64,000 nucleotides of DNA from Kushneria marisflavi. GTDB taxonomy: Bacteria > Pseudomonadota > Gammaproteobacteria > Pseudomonadales > Halomonadaceae. The DNA is taken from NCBI RefSeq assembly GCF_002157205.1, contig NZ_CP021358.1, forward strand, positions 248,001-312,000, written 5' to 3'. Positions 9,104 through 18,757 of the stretch are shown one piece after another. The notes beneath the pieces were generated by a model. The model did no database searches, was not told the origin of the DNA, and saw nothing but the letters and a program-made list of their open reading frames with translations. A program made the translations under genes and the position numbers. The first letter of the stretch is position 1, and every line of letters starts with the position of its first letter.

Positions 9104-10048
9104 TCAGTCCGAGCCAGTTACCTGATGTAGCTGGTCATAGCCTGCCTCATGCAGTTCGGACCTGACTGATTCCACCATGATCGGATCATCGAGCGGGCCC
9201 ACCTGTACCCGATGCATGGCGGCATGTCGTGTTACCCGAACCGGCCTTGAAAGACGCGCTTCGAGTCTGTCCCTGAGTGCCTGAGCGTGCTCATCCGATC
9301 CCAGTGCAGCAACCTGCAGATAGACAACGCTATTTGCGTCATTGCGACCGGCAACAGGTGCGGGCTGCTGCGTCGAGGAGACAGCCGCCTCCTGCGGCGC
9401 AGACGTCTGCATTCTTGATGCCCCCGGAGAGTGATCGGTGTGCGCCGCAACCTGCTGACTATTGTTATGTCGAGCCTGCCATTGACGCGGGTCGATGGCG
9501 GTGACCCGTACTCTGGCAGTGCCAGCGCCGAGCATATCCAGTCGAGACGCTGCTGCATAGGAGAGATCAATCAAACGGTCGTCATGAAACGGCCCGCGAT
9601 CATTGACCCGAACAATGACAGAGCGGTCGTTCGCCAGATTGGTCACCCGGGCAAAGGTCGGCAATGGCAGGGAACGGTGCGCCGCCGACATGGTGTACAT
9701 ATCATACTGCTCGCCGTTGGCCGTATCGTAGCCCTGAAATTTCTGGCCGTAGAACGAAGCGCGTCCCGTCTGAGTATATCCCTTGCTTGAAGAGAGCACG
9801 TGATAGCGCTTGCCCAGTACCTGATAGGTGGACTGATTGCCGCTGCGCGATAACGGCTCTACGCGAGGAACGGCATCCGGCACGTTCGACACATCTACCT
9901 GACGGTCGGGATAGGCATCCCGGGACATGGCATAACGCCCGCCTCCCCCGCCACCGCCGCTGGCACAGCCGGCCACAAGCGTCACCGCGATCATCAGCAC
10001 GGCCGAACGCCAGGCGTTTGAGGGCAGGAAGAGACTTGTGAACAACAC
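9104..10048 (-). CDS. rlpA: Rare lipoprotein A, septal lytic transglycosylase-like
   Basis: RlpA proteins cleave stem-peptide-free glycan at division sites. The start is a GTG at 10048 with GGGAG seven bases upstream, one base after the mltB stop; the frame is open further but overlaps mltB without a ribosome site. A lipobox LVAGC is followed by a Gly-rich linker. The double-psi beta-barrel domain contains GQKFQGYDTANGEQYDMYTM and VRVNDRGPFHDDRLIDLS, with the catalytic-type Asp. A C-terminal SPOR domain (YLQVAALGSDEHAQALRDRL onward) binds denuded glycan. A Ser/Gln/Ala-rich linker joins the two domains. Confidence 0.93.
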   Translation of the reverse strand: MLFTSLFLPSNAWRSAVLMIAVTLVAGCASGGGGGGGRYAMSRDAYPDRQVDVSNVPDAVPRVEPLSRSGNQSTYQVLGKRYHVLSSSKGYTQTGRASFYGQKFQGYDTANGEQYDMYTMSAAHRSLPLPTFARVTNLANDRSVIVRVNDRGPFHDDRLIDLSYAAASRLDMLGAGTARVRVTAIDPRQWQARHNNSQQVAAHTDHSPGASRMQTSAPQEAAVSSTQQPAPVAGRNDANSVVYLQVAALGSDEHAQALRDRLEARLSRPVRVTRHAAMHRVQVGPLDDPIMVESVRSELHEAGYDQLHQVTGSD

Positions 10049-10049
10049 G

Positions 10050-11075
10050 CTAACTCTCCCGCTGAAGCGCAGCCTGAATCTGCTCGGCCAGCGTCGTGAC
10101 CGCCATCGCATAGAGATGGCTATGGTTATAGCGCGTAATGACGTAGAAATTATGCAGCCCGAACAGATAATCGTTATGGCCGTCGGCATAGTCCAGCGCC
10201 AGCGGAATCACCTCTTCATCCTCAGGAATGGCGATGTCGGCCACAACCCCCTTTTTCTGGAGATCGGCGACACGCATATAGGGCGGTTTTGCCTGATTGA
10301 AATCGATGTCTTCGGGTTTTTCCGAAGTGTTCAGATGTGCCGCTACCGTCAGTGGCCGACCGGGACGCCAGCCGTGTTCGGCAAAGTAGTTGGCCACGCT
10401 GCCGATGGCATCCACCGGCTCCTTCCAGAGATCCTTGATGCCATCGTCGTTGAAATCGACCGCGTAGGCCTGGTAGCTGCTGGGCATGAACTGGGGCAGC
10501 CCCATGGCACCGGCATAAGACCCCTTGAGTTCCAGCGGGTCGAGGCCCTGCTCACTGGTCAGCGTCAGGAAGGACTCCAGCTCACGGCCGAAGAAATCAC
10601 TACGAGGCGGGTAGTCAAAGGCCAGCGTGGTCAGCGCATCGATGACGCGATAGCTGCCTGTATTGCCCCCATACCATGTTTCCACACCGATGATGGCCGC
10701 AATGATCTCGCGCGGCACGCCGTATTCCTGCTCGGCGCGTGCCATAGCATCACGATGGTCACGGATAAAATCAACACCACCAGCAATCCGCTCGGGCTTG
10801 ATGAAGATGTTGCGATACTGATCCCAGCGCAGATGCCGCTCGGCCGGTTTTGAAATGGCATCGATGATCTTTTGCTGACGGCTGGCCTGGTCGAGCGCGG
10901 CAGTCAGCTCCCGTCGATCAAGCCCTGACTCGGCCAGCCTGTCGACCATGGCACGCGCCTGATCATTGGTACTCGGGGCATATTCGCCCGCTGCATTGAC
11001 CAGAGGCGAAACGGCCAGCAGCATTGCCATGGCCCAGCGCCATCTTTTACCTGAAGGACATCGATCCGGCTTCAT
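10050..11075 (-). CDS. mltB: Membrane-bound lytic murein transglycosylase B
   Basis: Cleaves glycan strands to 1,6-anhydro products in the periplasm. There is a signal sequence (residues 1-29) but no clear lipobox cysteine, so this form may be soluble or anchored otherwise. The catalytic Glu lies in IIGVETWYGGNTGSYRV. The EF-hand-like calcium loop DFNDDGIKDLWKEPVDAIGS typical of MltB/Slt35 is intact. It sits between rodA and rlpA, with 1-base spacing to rlpA and 11 bases after rodA, in the cell-wall operon. Confidence 0.95.
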   Translation of the reverse strand: MKPDRCPSGKRWRWAMAMLLAVSPLVNAAGEYAPSTNDQARAMVDRLAESGLDRRELTAALDQASRQQKIIDAISKPAERHLRWDQYRNIFIKPERIAGGVDFIRDHRDAMARAEQEYGVPREIIAAIIGVETWYGGNTGSYRVIDALTTLAFDYPPRSDFFGRELESFLTLTSEQGLDPLELKGSYAGAMGLPQFMPSSYQAYAVDFNDDGIKDLWKEPVDAIGSVANYFAEHGWRPGRPLTVAAHLNTSEKPEDIDFNQAKPPYMRVADLQKKGVVADIAIPEDEEVIPLALDYADGHNDYLFGLHNFYVITRYNHSHLYAMAVTTLAEQIQAALQRES

Positions 11076-11086
11076 CCCGATTCTCT

Positions 11087-12226
11087 TTAGCGTGGCGTGA
11101 TCTTGTGGTGAGTAAAAACGGCCATCAGCATACCGAAGCCGGCCATCAGGGTCACGCTGGCTGTACCGCCATAGCTGATCAACGGCAATGGCACCCCAAC
11201 GACCGGCAGTACGCCACTGACCATGCCAACGTTGACGAAGACATACACGAAAAAGGTCAGAATCAGGCTGCCTCCCAGCAATCGGCCAAAGGTGTCATGC
11301 GCCTGGTTGGCCATGTAAAGACCTCGCCATATCAGCAGCAAATAACAACTCATCAGGACGACCATACCAATCAGACCGAACTCTTCTCCCAGCACCGCCA
11401 CGATAAAATCAGTATGGCGTTCGGGCAGAAACTCAAGCTGTGACTGCGTTCCCTGCATCCAGCCCTTGCCATGAATGCCTCCCGAACCGATGGCCGTCTT
11501 GGACTGAATAATGTTCCAGCCGGCGCCCAGAGGATCGCTCTCCGGATTCAAAAACGTCAGCACCCGCTGTCGCTGATACTGATGCATGTTGAACCATAAA
11601 AGCGGCATGGCCGCGATCCCAAGCCCTGCACACACGGCAATAAAGCGCCAGGAAAGCCCGGCCAGCAGTATCACGAAAACCGCGGAAGCCGTGACCAGCA
11701 TGGAAGTCCCAAGGTCAGGCTGGTTGGCGATCAACCCCACCGGTAGCCCCATCAACAACAGACAGACCATCAGATCCAGCCATCCGGGCGGGAGTACCCG
11801 TCTCGACAGATAAGCGGCAATGGTCATTGGCATGGCGAGCTTCATGAGCTCGGAAGGCTGAAAACGAATCAAGCCGGGAATGGTTAGCCAGCGCTGGGCG
11901 CCCATGGCGTGCGTTCCGATGACATCCACGGCCACCAGCATCAGGGTCACCACGACATAAAAAAACCAGGCAAAGCGTTGCATGGTGCGCGGCGAAAACT
12001 GCGCGATCAAAAGCATGATCAAAAAGGCGGCACAGAATCGAAGTGCCTGAGCTTCCACCAGATGGGTCGACTCTCCGCCGGCGCTGTACAGTACAATCAA
12101 ACCACCCGTCACGATGGTCAACAGCGCCAGCAACAGCCACGGATCAAGATGCAGGGTGCGCCAGCTCAGACGCTGGTAGTGTCGACGGCTACGGCGGTAA
12201 ACCCGCTGCCAGTAGTCGATCATCAT
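11087..12226 (-). CDS. mrdB: Peptidoglycan glycosyltransferase RodA
   Basis: SEDS-family polymerase of the elongasome, partner of PBP2 in lateral wall growth. Ten or so membrane segments run from WLLLALLTIVTGGLIVLYSA. The family motifs GAQRWLTIPGLIRFQPSELMK and LPLISYGGTASVTLMAGFG are present. The extracellular loop with LPERHTDFIVAVLGEEFGL carries the SEDS catalytic Asp region. It starts two bases after the mrdA stop and is therefore probably translationally linked to PBP2. Two adjacent ATGs (12226, 12223) could start it. Confidence 0.97.
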   Translation of the reverse strand: MMIDYWQRVYRRSRRHYQRLSWRTLHLDPWLLLALLTIVTGGLIVLYSAGGESTHLVEAQALRFCAAFLIMLLIAQFSPRTMQRFAWFFYVVVTLMLVAVDVIGTHAMGAQRWLTIPGLIRFQPSELMKLAMPMTIAAYLSRRVLPPGWLDLMVCLLLMGLPVGLIANQPDLGTSMLVTASAVFVILLAGLSWRFIAVCAGLGIAAMPLLWFNMHQYQRQRVLTFLNPESDPLGAGWNIIQSKTAIGSGGIHGKGWMQGTQSQLEFLPERHTDFIVAVLGEEFGLIGMVVLMSCYLLLIWRGLYMANQAHDTFGRLLGGSLILTFFVYVFVNVGMVSGVLPVVGVPLPLISYGGTASVTLMAGFGMLMAVFTHHKITPR

Positions 12227-12228
12227 CG

Positions 12229-14145
12229 TCAGTCTCCCGTTGCAATCCGCTGTGCGGTATTTTCATTTTGCCGGGCATGACGCTGTGCTTCCTCACTGGA
12301 TTTCATGTTTGGCAAAATCCAGGCATCCAGCATTTCGCGCGCAATCGGCGCGGCGACCCTGCTGCCGCCGCCACCATTTTCGATAATGACCGCCACGGCA
12401 ATTTTGGGATCATCCACCGGAGCATAGGCTGTGAACAGAGCGTGATCATGCAGACGCTCTTCAAGCTCGGAGGCGTTGTACTTCTCCTTTTGACCCAGCG
12501 TAAAGACCTGAGCCGTGCCTGACTTGCCCGCCATGCGATATTGAAGGTTACGACCTGACGCACGCCCCGAGCCTTCACTGCCGCTCATGACATTTTCCAT
12601 GGCATCGTGGATCAGATCCCACCAGTGCGGGTTGTCCAGCTTGATGTCGTCAGGCGTATTCTCGAACGGCGGGGCAATCCTTTTGTCACCGACCTGCATG
12701 GCCAGATGAGGTCGTACCCATTTGCCATTGTTGGCCATCACGGCCACGGCGGTGGCCATCTGAAGCGGGGTTGCCAGCCAGTAGCCCTGGCCGATACCGA
12801 CTGACAGGGTTTCTCCCGGATACCAGACCTGATTGTAGCGACCGCGCTTCCAGTCACGACTGGGCATCAGGCCGCTGCCTGCCCCCCAGACATCCAGACT
12901 ATGATCCTCGCCGAACCCATACTTGTGCATGAAGCTTGAGAGCCGGTCGATCCCCATTCGATGGGCCAGCGTAAAGAAGTAGGTATCGTTGGAAACCGTA
13001 ATGGCGCGTTTCATGTCGACCCGCCCATGCCCCCAGCGCAGCCAGTTACGATAGCGTCTGGAATCATTGGGCAGTTGATAATAGCCCGGATCATAGACCG
13101 TATCGGACGGCTGAATGAGACCGTATTCAAGGCCTGCAGACGCCATGTAGGGCTTGACCGTGGAGGCCGGCGGATACTGCCCGCGCGCCGCCCGGTTATA
13201 CAACGGCATATCCACATCGTCTCGCAGAGCCGCGTAGGACTTCGTATCAATGCCGGTCACGAACTTGTTATTGTCAAAGCCAGGCTCTGACACCATGGCC
13301 AGAATGGCGCCGGTCGCGGGCTCGATAGCGACAATGGCCCCACGCTTGCCCTTCAAAAGATCGTGACCCAGCTTTTGCAGTTTTGAATCCAGCGTTAGCG
13401 TCAGGTTCTTGCCGGGCTGTGGAGGCGTTCGATCGATTTCACGCAGTGCGCGTCCACGAGCGTTGGTTTCCACCCGTTTGACGCCCGCATGACCATGTAA
13501 CTCATCTTCATAGAACCGCTCGATGCCGGTCTTGCCGATGAAGTGTGTTCCGGCATAGTTACTGGTATCAATACGCTGCTGGTCTTCCTGACTGATGCGT
13601 CCGACATAGCCCAGCACGTGGGACATCCACTCCCCGTCGGGATAGTAACGGATGAGCTGGGCCTCTACCTCGACCCCGGGCAACCGATATCGATTGACCG
13701 CGATTCTGGCGATCTGATCCTCGGTAAGATCACTGAGCAGCAGCGCCGGCTCGTAGGAGCGCAGCCGCTCGCGCGAGCGCTGAGTCAGGACGTCATGCTG
13801 ATCTTCGGGAAGCCCCAGAATATTGATTAACCGATCAATGGTCTGACCGACATCGCCGGCCTGTTCGCGCACCAGCGTCAGGTTATAGGTTGGGCGGTTC
13901 TCGGCCAGCACCTCGTGGTTGCGATCAAAGATCAGACCACGGTTAGGCGGTAACGGCTCGACGCGCATGCGGTTTTTATCCGAGCGCGTAATGAAGATGT
14001 CGTGTTGAACAACCTGTAGCCATACCATGCGCCCGATCAAACCGGAAAACATGATAAGCACAAACAATGCCGCCACGATGCTGCGACGGCGAAAGATGCG
14101 GGCCTGCTGTTCGGAATCCTTAAGCGTGGCGCGACGTGGGCGCAT
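12229..14145 (-). CDS. mrdA: Penicillin-binding protein 2
   Basis: Transpeptidase of the rod-shape elongasome. One N-terminal membrane anchor (AALFVLIMFSGLIGRMVWLQ) is followed by the pedestal domain and the transpeptidase domain. Numbering from 14145, the motifs are S328-TV-K331 (YPPASTVKP), S385-N-D387 and K541-S-G-T (AGKSGTAQ). I chose 14145 because the encoded N-terminus matches E. coli PBP2 in length, although its ribosome site is weak. A TTG at 14196, 22 bases after rlmH, is an alternative. The tail after the transpeptidase domain is charged. Confidence 0.95.
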   Translation of the reverse strand: MRPRRATLKDSEQQARIFRRRSIVAALFVLIMFSGLIGRMVWLQVVQHDIFITRSDKNRMRVEPLPPNRGLIFDRNHEVLAENRPTYNLTLVREQAGDVGQTIDRLINILGLPEDQHDVLTQRSRERLRSYEPALLLSDLTEDQIARIAVNRYRLPGVEVEAQLIRYYPDGEWMSHVLGYVGRISQEDQQRIDTSNYAGTHFIGKTGIERFYEDELHGHAGVKRVETNARGRALREIDRTPPQPGKNLTLTLDSKLQKLGHDLLKGKRGAIVAIEPATGAILAMVSEPGFDNNKFVTGIDTKSYAALRDDVDMPLYNRAARGQYPPASTVKPYMASAGLEYGLIQPSDTVYDPGYYQLPNDSRRYRNWLRWGHGRVDMKRAITVSNDTYFFTLAHRMGIDRLSSFMHKYGFGEDHSLDVWGAGSGLMPSRDWKRGRYNQVWYPGETLSVGIGQGYWLATPLQMATAVAVMANNGKWVRPHLAMQVGDKRIAPPFENTPDDIKLDNPHWWDLIHDAMENVMSGSEGSGRASGRNLQYRMAGKSGTAQVFTLGQKEKYNASELEERLHDHALFTAYAPVDDPKIAVAVIIENGGGGSRVAAPIAREMLDAWILPNMKSSEEAQRHARQNENTAQRIATGD

Positions 14146-14218
14146 TGACAATATTGCCCAAAAACGATGAACGGATAAGTCGCCCGATAGGCGCAAGACG
14201 ATGCACGCTTAGACCCCG

Positions 14219-14686
14219 CTAGCGATGGTAGGGATGGCCGGTCATCAGCGTCCAGCCACGATAGAGCTGCTCGGCCAGCAACACACGTACCAGCGGATGA
14301 GGCAGCGTCAGGGGTGACAATGACCAGCGAAGATCAGCGCGCGCCAGGCAGCGCTGATCGAGACCGTCAGGACCACCGATCAGCAGCGACACGTCGCTGC
14401 CGGCCATCTGCCAGTCCCGCATTCGCTCGGAAAGCACCGGGGTCGACCATGGCTTGCCTTCGACATCCAGTGCTACAACGAGTTCACTGTCCTTGATTCT
14501 GGACAGCAAACGGTCTCCCTCTACGCGTATTGCCTTTGCGGGATCGGCGCTTTTCTGACGTGGCCCGGGCGAAAGCTCGACGACCTCGAGAGACATCTCG
14601 CGCGGCAGACGCTTGCGGTATTCCTCAACGCCCTGCGTCACCCAGCCCGGCATTCGCGTACCGACAGCGAGCATTTTCAACTTCAA
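14219..14686 (-). CDS. rlmH: 23S rRNA (pseudouridine1915-N3)-methyltransferase
   Basis: SPOUT-class enzyme that methylates pseudouridine 1915 in helix 69 of 70S ribosomes. The 155 residues include the SAM-knot motif [13 protein letters not shown] and the family C-terminus [20 protein letters not shown] ending GHPYHR. The start overlaps rsfS by four bases (ATGA). This gene pair, next to mrdAB and nadD, is the classical gammaproteobacterial arrangement. Confidence 0.97.
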   Translation of the reverse strand: MKLKMLAVGTRMPGWVTQGVEEYRKRLPREMSLEVVELSPGPRQKSADPAKAIRVEGDRLLSRIKDSELVVALDVEGKPWSTPVLSERMRDWQMAGSDVSLLIGGPDGLDQRCLARADLRWSLSPLTLPHPLVRVLLAEQLYRGWTLMTGHPYHR

Positions 14687-15048
14687 GACTGATGCTCACC
14701 TACTGCTTCATGGCGACCCAGATCATTGGGAAGCTCGCTCCAGAGCCTTTCCAGATCATAGAGCCTGCGGGCCTCCGGCATCATGACGTGGACGACCACA
14801 TCGCCGAGGTCCACCAGCACCCAGTCGCTGCCGGCCTCACCTTCCACGCCCAGCGGACGAACGCCTTCATTTTTCGCGCGCTCGACCACGTTGTCGGCCA
14901 GTGCCTTGACGTGTCGACTGGAAGTACCGCTGGCCACCACCATGACATCGGTCACGCTGGTCAGTCTGGAAACATCGAGCTCGGCGATATCACGCCCCTT
15001 GAGCTCTTCCAGGGCGTCAACCACCAGAGATGAAAGTACTGTCTGCAT
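14683..15048 (-). CDS. rsfS: Ribosomal silencing factor RsfS
   Basis: Binds ribosomal protein L14 and blocks subunit joining when nutrients are short. The 121 residues follow the DUF143 pattern, with [40 protein letters not shown] and a YDLERLW C-terminal stretch. Its stop overlaps the rlmH start by four bases. A 90-base gap separates it from nadD upstream on the same strand. Confidence 0.96.
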   Translation of the reverse strand: MQTVLSSLVVDALEELKGRDIAELDVSRLTSVTDVMVVASGTSSRHVKALADNVVERAKNEGVRPLGVEGEAGSDWVLVDLGDVVVHVMMPEARRLYDLERLWSELPNDLGRHEAVGEHQS

Positions 15049-15138
15049 AGCTCCTCGGATATAGATGATTCAAAGCGCATTGTACCGCTGTCGGGCGGAT
15101 GCACCATAGACATTTGACGCTTTTGACCGCCAGGGCAG

Positions 15139-15801
15139 TTACTCGGACGTATCGAGGTAAAGTCCGTGCTGCTCAATAAAGGCTTCAACGGCCGACGGCA
15201 TCAGATATCGCACGCTGCGCCCTGATGCCAGCGCCCGCCGGATCGCGGTCGCTGAGATGGCCATGCCGGTAGTCTGATCATAATCGAGTACACCACCACA
15301 GGGCGTTGCCATGAGCGCATCAATGCTGTCCACGCGGCGCGCCTCGACCAGCGCTTCAAGCGCCTGACACTGCACTTCATCGCTTTCGGGACGACCGATG
15401 ACCAGAATATGGGCATAATCAAACAGCGCCTCGGGCTCGTGCCATTCATGAAGCTTCAAAAAGGCATCGCGGCCCAGCACCATGAGAAGGCGCGCCTGCT
15501 GACCGTATTGCTCGCGCAATGACCGGAGCGTATCCAGCGACCAGGATGGTCCATCGCGGTGAATCTCGCGGTTATCGGCCACCAGCCCCGGCGTGTCCGA
15601 TAGCGCCAGCTTCAGCATGCTCAGACGATCCTCGGAGCTGACACCCGGTGCACTGCGATGCGGCGGCAGATGCGCCGGCACCATGTGAATGACATCCAGC
15701 GAGAGCGCTTCGCGCAACTCGACGGCGGCACGAAGGTGCGCCATGTGAATTGGATTGAAGGTGCCGCCAAACATGGCGACACGAGCATTACGTTCTGACA
15801 T
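15139..15801 (-). CDS. nadD: Nicotinate-nucleotide adenylyltransferase
   Basis: Adenylates nicotinate mononucleotide in NAD synthesis. The nucleotidyltransferase motif is [18 protein letters not shown] (Asn where many homologues have Asp), and the second motif is [15 protein letters not shown] segment follows the first helix. The ATG at 15801 overlaps the end of proA by 14 bases; a second ATG at 15807 is also in frame. The overlap implies joint transcription with proA. Confidence 0.95.
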   Translation of the reverse strand: MSERNARVAMFGGTFNPIHMAHLRAAVELREALSLDVIHMVPAHLPPHRSAPGVSSEDRLSMLKLALSDTPGLVADNREIHRDGPSWSLDTLRSLREQYGQQARLLMVLGRDAFLKLHEWHEPEALFDYAHILVIGRPESDEVQCQALEALVEARRVDSIDALMATPCGGVLDYDQTTGMAISATAIRRALASGRSVRYLMPSAVEAFIEQHGLYLDTSE

Positions 15802-17068
15802 GACCATCGCCCAGCACGATGTATTTACGCGTGGTCAGACCTTCCAGCCCTACCGGCCCCCTGACATGCAGCTTGTCGGTGGAAATACCGATTTCGGCCC
15901 CAAGACCATACTGCGCGCCATCGGCAAAGCAGGTCGGCGCATTGACCATCACGGAACTTGAATCCACCTCGGCCAGAAATCGCTGGGCATGACCGAAGTG
16001 GTCACTGACAATGGCATCAGTGTGGTGAGAGCCATAATGATTGATATGCTCGATGGCTACCTCAATGTCATCGACCACCCGAATGGACAGCACCGGCCCC
16101 AGATACTCGGTCAGCCAATCCTCCTCGGTGGCCGGCTCGACGTCAGCCAGCTTCTGCACCCTGTCACAGCCGCGCACCGTCACGCCGGCCTTTTGAAAGC
16201 GCTCAACCATTGCCGGCAGAAAATCTTCGGCCACGGGCTGATCCACCAGAAGTGTCTCCATGGCACCACAGATGCCGTAGCGAAAACACTTGGCGTTGAA
16301 GGCAATCTCGGCGGCCATATCCAGCGAGGCATGGCGATCGACAAAGACATGACAAAGCCCTTCCAGATGCTTGATAACCGGAATACTGGCCTGCTCCGAG
16401 ATTCGTTGAATCAGCGACTTCCCACCTCTAGGGATGATGACATCCACGTAGTCGCGCGCCGTGATCAACGCGCCCACGGCCTCGCGACTGGTGGTTTCAA
16501 TCAATTGAATGGCATGGCCTGGCAAGCCGGCCTTTTCAAGCCCGGAGGCGATGCAGCGAGCAATGGCACAGTTGGACTCGAACGCTTCCGAGCCCCCCCG
16601 CAGAATGGCGGCATTACCAGCCTTGAGACAAAGCGCTGCAGCATCCACCGTCACATTGGGCCGGGACTCATAGATGATGCCGATGACCCCCAGGGGTGTA
16701 CGCATGCGACCGATACGCAGCCCGTTGTTCTGGGTACGCATCTCATCGATACCGCCGATCGGGTCCGGCAGGGCAGCCACGGTTTCAAGCCCGGCAATCA
16801 TGGCGTCAACGCGTGCCGGCGTCAGCAGCAGGCGATCCATCAGCGCCTCTGAAAGTCCATTGTCCCTGCCACGTGCCATGTCGCGCGCATTGGCCTCCAT
16901 CAGCATATCTCGCTGCTGGGACAGCTCGTCAGCCATGGCAGCAAGGGCGGCGTTGCGCTGCCCGGTAGAGCTGCTGCGAAGCCAACCGGATGCCTTGCGC
17001 GCCTGCTGGCCCAGCAAGGCCATATGTGCGGCAATATCGATATCTTCCTGGTGCCCCTCAGACGTCAT
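15788..17068 (-). CDS. proA: Gamma-glutamyl phosphate reductase
   Basis: Reduces glutamyl-5-phosphate to glutamate-5-semialdehyde in proline synthesis, a pathway also used for osmoadaptation. From the ATG at 17068 the protein has 426 residues. The catalytic Cys267 lies in [14 protein letters not shown]. Other family motifs are [20 protein letters not shown] and [12 protein letters not shown]. The start is chosen for GGAG ten bases upstream; the frame extends to 17143 without a ribosome site. It is the first gene of the minus-strand cluster that runs to dacA. Confidence 0.96.
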   Translation of the reverse strand: MTSEGHQEDIDIAAHMALLGQQARKASGWLRSSSTGQRNAALAAMADELSQQRDMLMEANARDMARGRDNGLSEALMDRLLLTPARVDAMIAGLETVAALPDPIGGIDEMRTQNNGLRIGRMRTPLGVIGIIYESRPNVTVDAAALCLKAGNAAILRGGSEAFESNCAIARCIASGLEKAGLPGHAIQLIETTSREAVGALITARDYVDVIIPRGGKSLIQRISEQASIPVIKHLEGLCHVFVDRHASLDMAAEIAFNAKCFRYGICGAMETLLVDQPVAEDFLPAMVERFQKAGVTVRGCDRVQKLADVEPATEEDWLTEYLGPVLSIRVVDDIEVAIEHINHYGSHHTDAIVSDHFGHAQRFLAEVDSSSVMVNAPTCFADGAQYGLGAEIGISTDKLHVRGPVGLEGLTTRKYIVLGDGHVRT

Positions 17069-17274
17069 CTGCGCTGTTCTCCTGTATCCCAAATGCGCGG
17101 CTGTGCTTGTCCATTGTCCTGCCATGACGCTATCGGAGCGCACTGCGGCTGACTATACTGGCCAACGATTTACGTTTGCCTATCCGATACTTATGAATCG
17201 CTACTATAAGCCAGTTGTCGGCGGCAGTAAAAACCGCGCCGGGCGCGACAAGCCATTGTGTGGAGTCCTTTCGA

Positions 17275-18693
17275 ATGCACCCCGTTGCCCTGATTGATCA
17301 GTGGGCACATAACCCAATGGTTCTGATTCTGATCGTGGGTATTGTTGCCTTGCTCGAGTCGCTGGCACTGGTCGGCCTGATGGTACCAGGCGTTGTCATG
17401 CTGACGGCGGCGGCGTCACTGGCAGGCCATGATCAGACCTCCATTGCCTTTCTGATGATCAGTGCCTTCATTGGCGCCGTGATCGGCGATGGTGCCAGCT
17501 ACTGGCTGGGCCGTACCCAGCGTGACCGCCTTCGCGGCTGGTGGCCATTCAATCGCTATCCGCAGTGGGTCGACAAGGGCGAGCGCTTTTTTACTCGCCA
17601 CGGTGCCCTGTCGGTAGCGTTTGGTCGTTTTGTCGGCCCCGTACGACCCATCATTCCGATGGTGGCCGGCATGATGCACATGCCGCCGACGCGTTTTTTG
17701 ACCGTCAACGTGCTCTCGGCACTGTTCTGGGCACCGGCCTATCTATTGCCCGGCTACTATCTGGGTCGCAGCTGGCAGCGGCTGGTGCACATGCCTCCCG
17801 GCACTGAGCAGTGGTTATCCGTTTTAATGCTCATGCTGATTGTGCTCGCCTTTGCCCTGTCATGGCTGCGCCGCCGACTCGATCGCGACAGCTTTATCTA
17901 TCGGGGGCTTTTGATGAAAGCACGGCGCTACAGCCTTTCACGACGCCTCTGGTTAAGCCTTCGACAAAAACGAATCAGAGGTGAAATTCCGCTGGCGTCC
18001 ATCGTGCTGCTGTTGACAGGCATCCTTGCCTTTATCGGCTGGACCTGGCTGGTCGCAGGACTCAAGCAGCCCCTTGCGATGGACATTGCCGCTCAAGGCT
18101 TCTTTTCGCGGCCGGATAATGTCGTTTTGATGCGTGCCTCAACTGTTCTGGATCGCATCGGCGATGCCATTGGCATCATGGCCATGCTTTTACCCTGGCT
18201 TGTCTGGCTTTTGTGGCGAAAACGTCTGGCTGCCCTGTTCCACTGGGGCGGCGCAATGGCCCTGCTGGCCTTTGGCAATACAACCCTCAAGCACTGGGTA
18301 GGTCGTGCTCGGCCCGAGACCCCTGAGCATCTGATCGGGTCGTTTTCCTATCCAAGCGCCCACGCTTCAACTGCCGTGGTGTTCTGGGGGCTGAGTGCTG
18401 CCTTTATTGCCGAAGGGCTCTCAAGCCGTGCCAGACGGTGGCCCTACTGGGTGGCCATCATGGCCGCCAGCGTCGTTGCCCTGTCGCGGTTGACCTTTGG
18501 GGTGCACTGGCTCAGCGATATTGTCGGCGGTGCTCTGCTGGGGCTGATCATCTGTAGCGCTACCCGCATCAGCTACCACTTCTTTGCACACCGCTACGTT
18601 GCAGGTGCCGTCCAGCGCAGACAGATTGTCCTGCTGACACTGGCATCCCTTGTGATGGTGATCGTAAGGATTGTGTGGCTACCTGCCTTCTGA
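17275..18693 (+). CDS. DedA family / PAP2 phosphatase fusion protein
   Basis: Integral membrane protein of 472 residues joining two lipid-related domains. Residues ~1-200 form a DedA (SNARE-associated) domain, with ESLALVGLMVPGVVMLTAA and the FGRFVGPVRPIIPMVAGMM motif of DedA scramblase-like proteins. A basic linker follows, then a PAP2 domain with all three phosphatase motifs: KHWVGRARP, PSAH and SRLTFGVHWLSD. It probably removes phosphate from a lipid carrier or phospholipid and may move lipid across the membrane. The start at 17275 has GGAG nine bases upstream. It is divergent from proA and stands alone. Confidence 0.93.
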   Translation: MHPVALIDQWAHNPMVLILIVGIVALLESLALVGLMVPGVVMLTAAASLAGHDQTSIAFLMISAFIGAVIGDGASYWLGRTQRDRLRGWWPFNRYPQWVDKGERFFTRHGALSVAFGRFVGPVRPIIPMVAGMMHMPPTRFLTVNVLSALFWAPAYLLPGYYLGRSWQRLVHMPPGTEQWLSVLMLMLIVLAFALSWLRRRLDRDSFIYRGLLMKARRYSLSRRLWLSLRQKRIRGEIPLASIVLLLTGILAFIGWTWLVAGLKQPLAMDIAAQGFFSRPDNVVLMRASTVLDRIGDAIGIMAMLLPWLVWLLWRKRLAALFHWGGAMALLAFGNTTLKHWVGRARPETPEHLIGSFSYPSAHASTAVVFWGLSAAFIAEGLSSRARRWPYWVAIMAASVVALSRLTFGVHWLSDIVGGALLGLIICSATRISYHFFAHRYVAGAVQRRQIVLLTLASLVMVIVRIVWLPAF

Positions 18694-18757
18694 CGCGCCC
18701 TGCCTGCCAGCGCCACGCTCATGCCGGGGCCATATACATATGGCCCCGGTCGATTTT

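Noticed and set aside
15989-16852. A 287-codon plus-strand frame across proA
   Set aside because: Shadow of proA without protein-like features.
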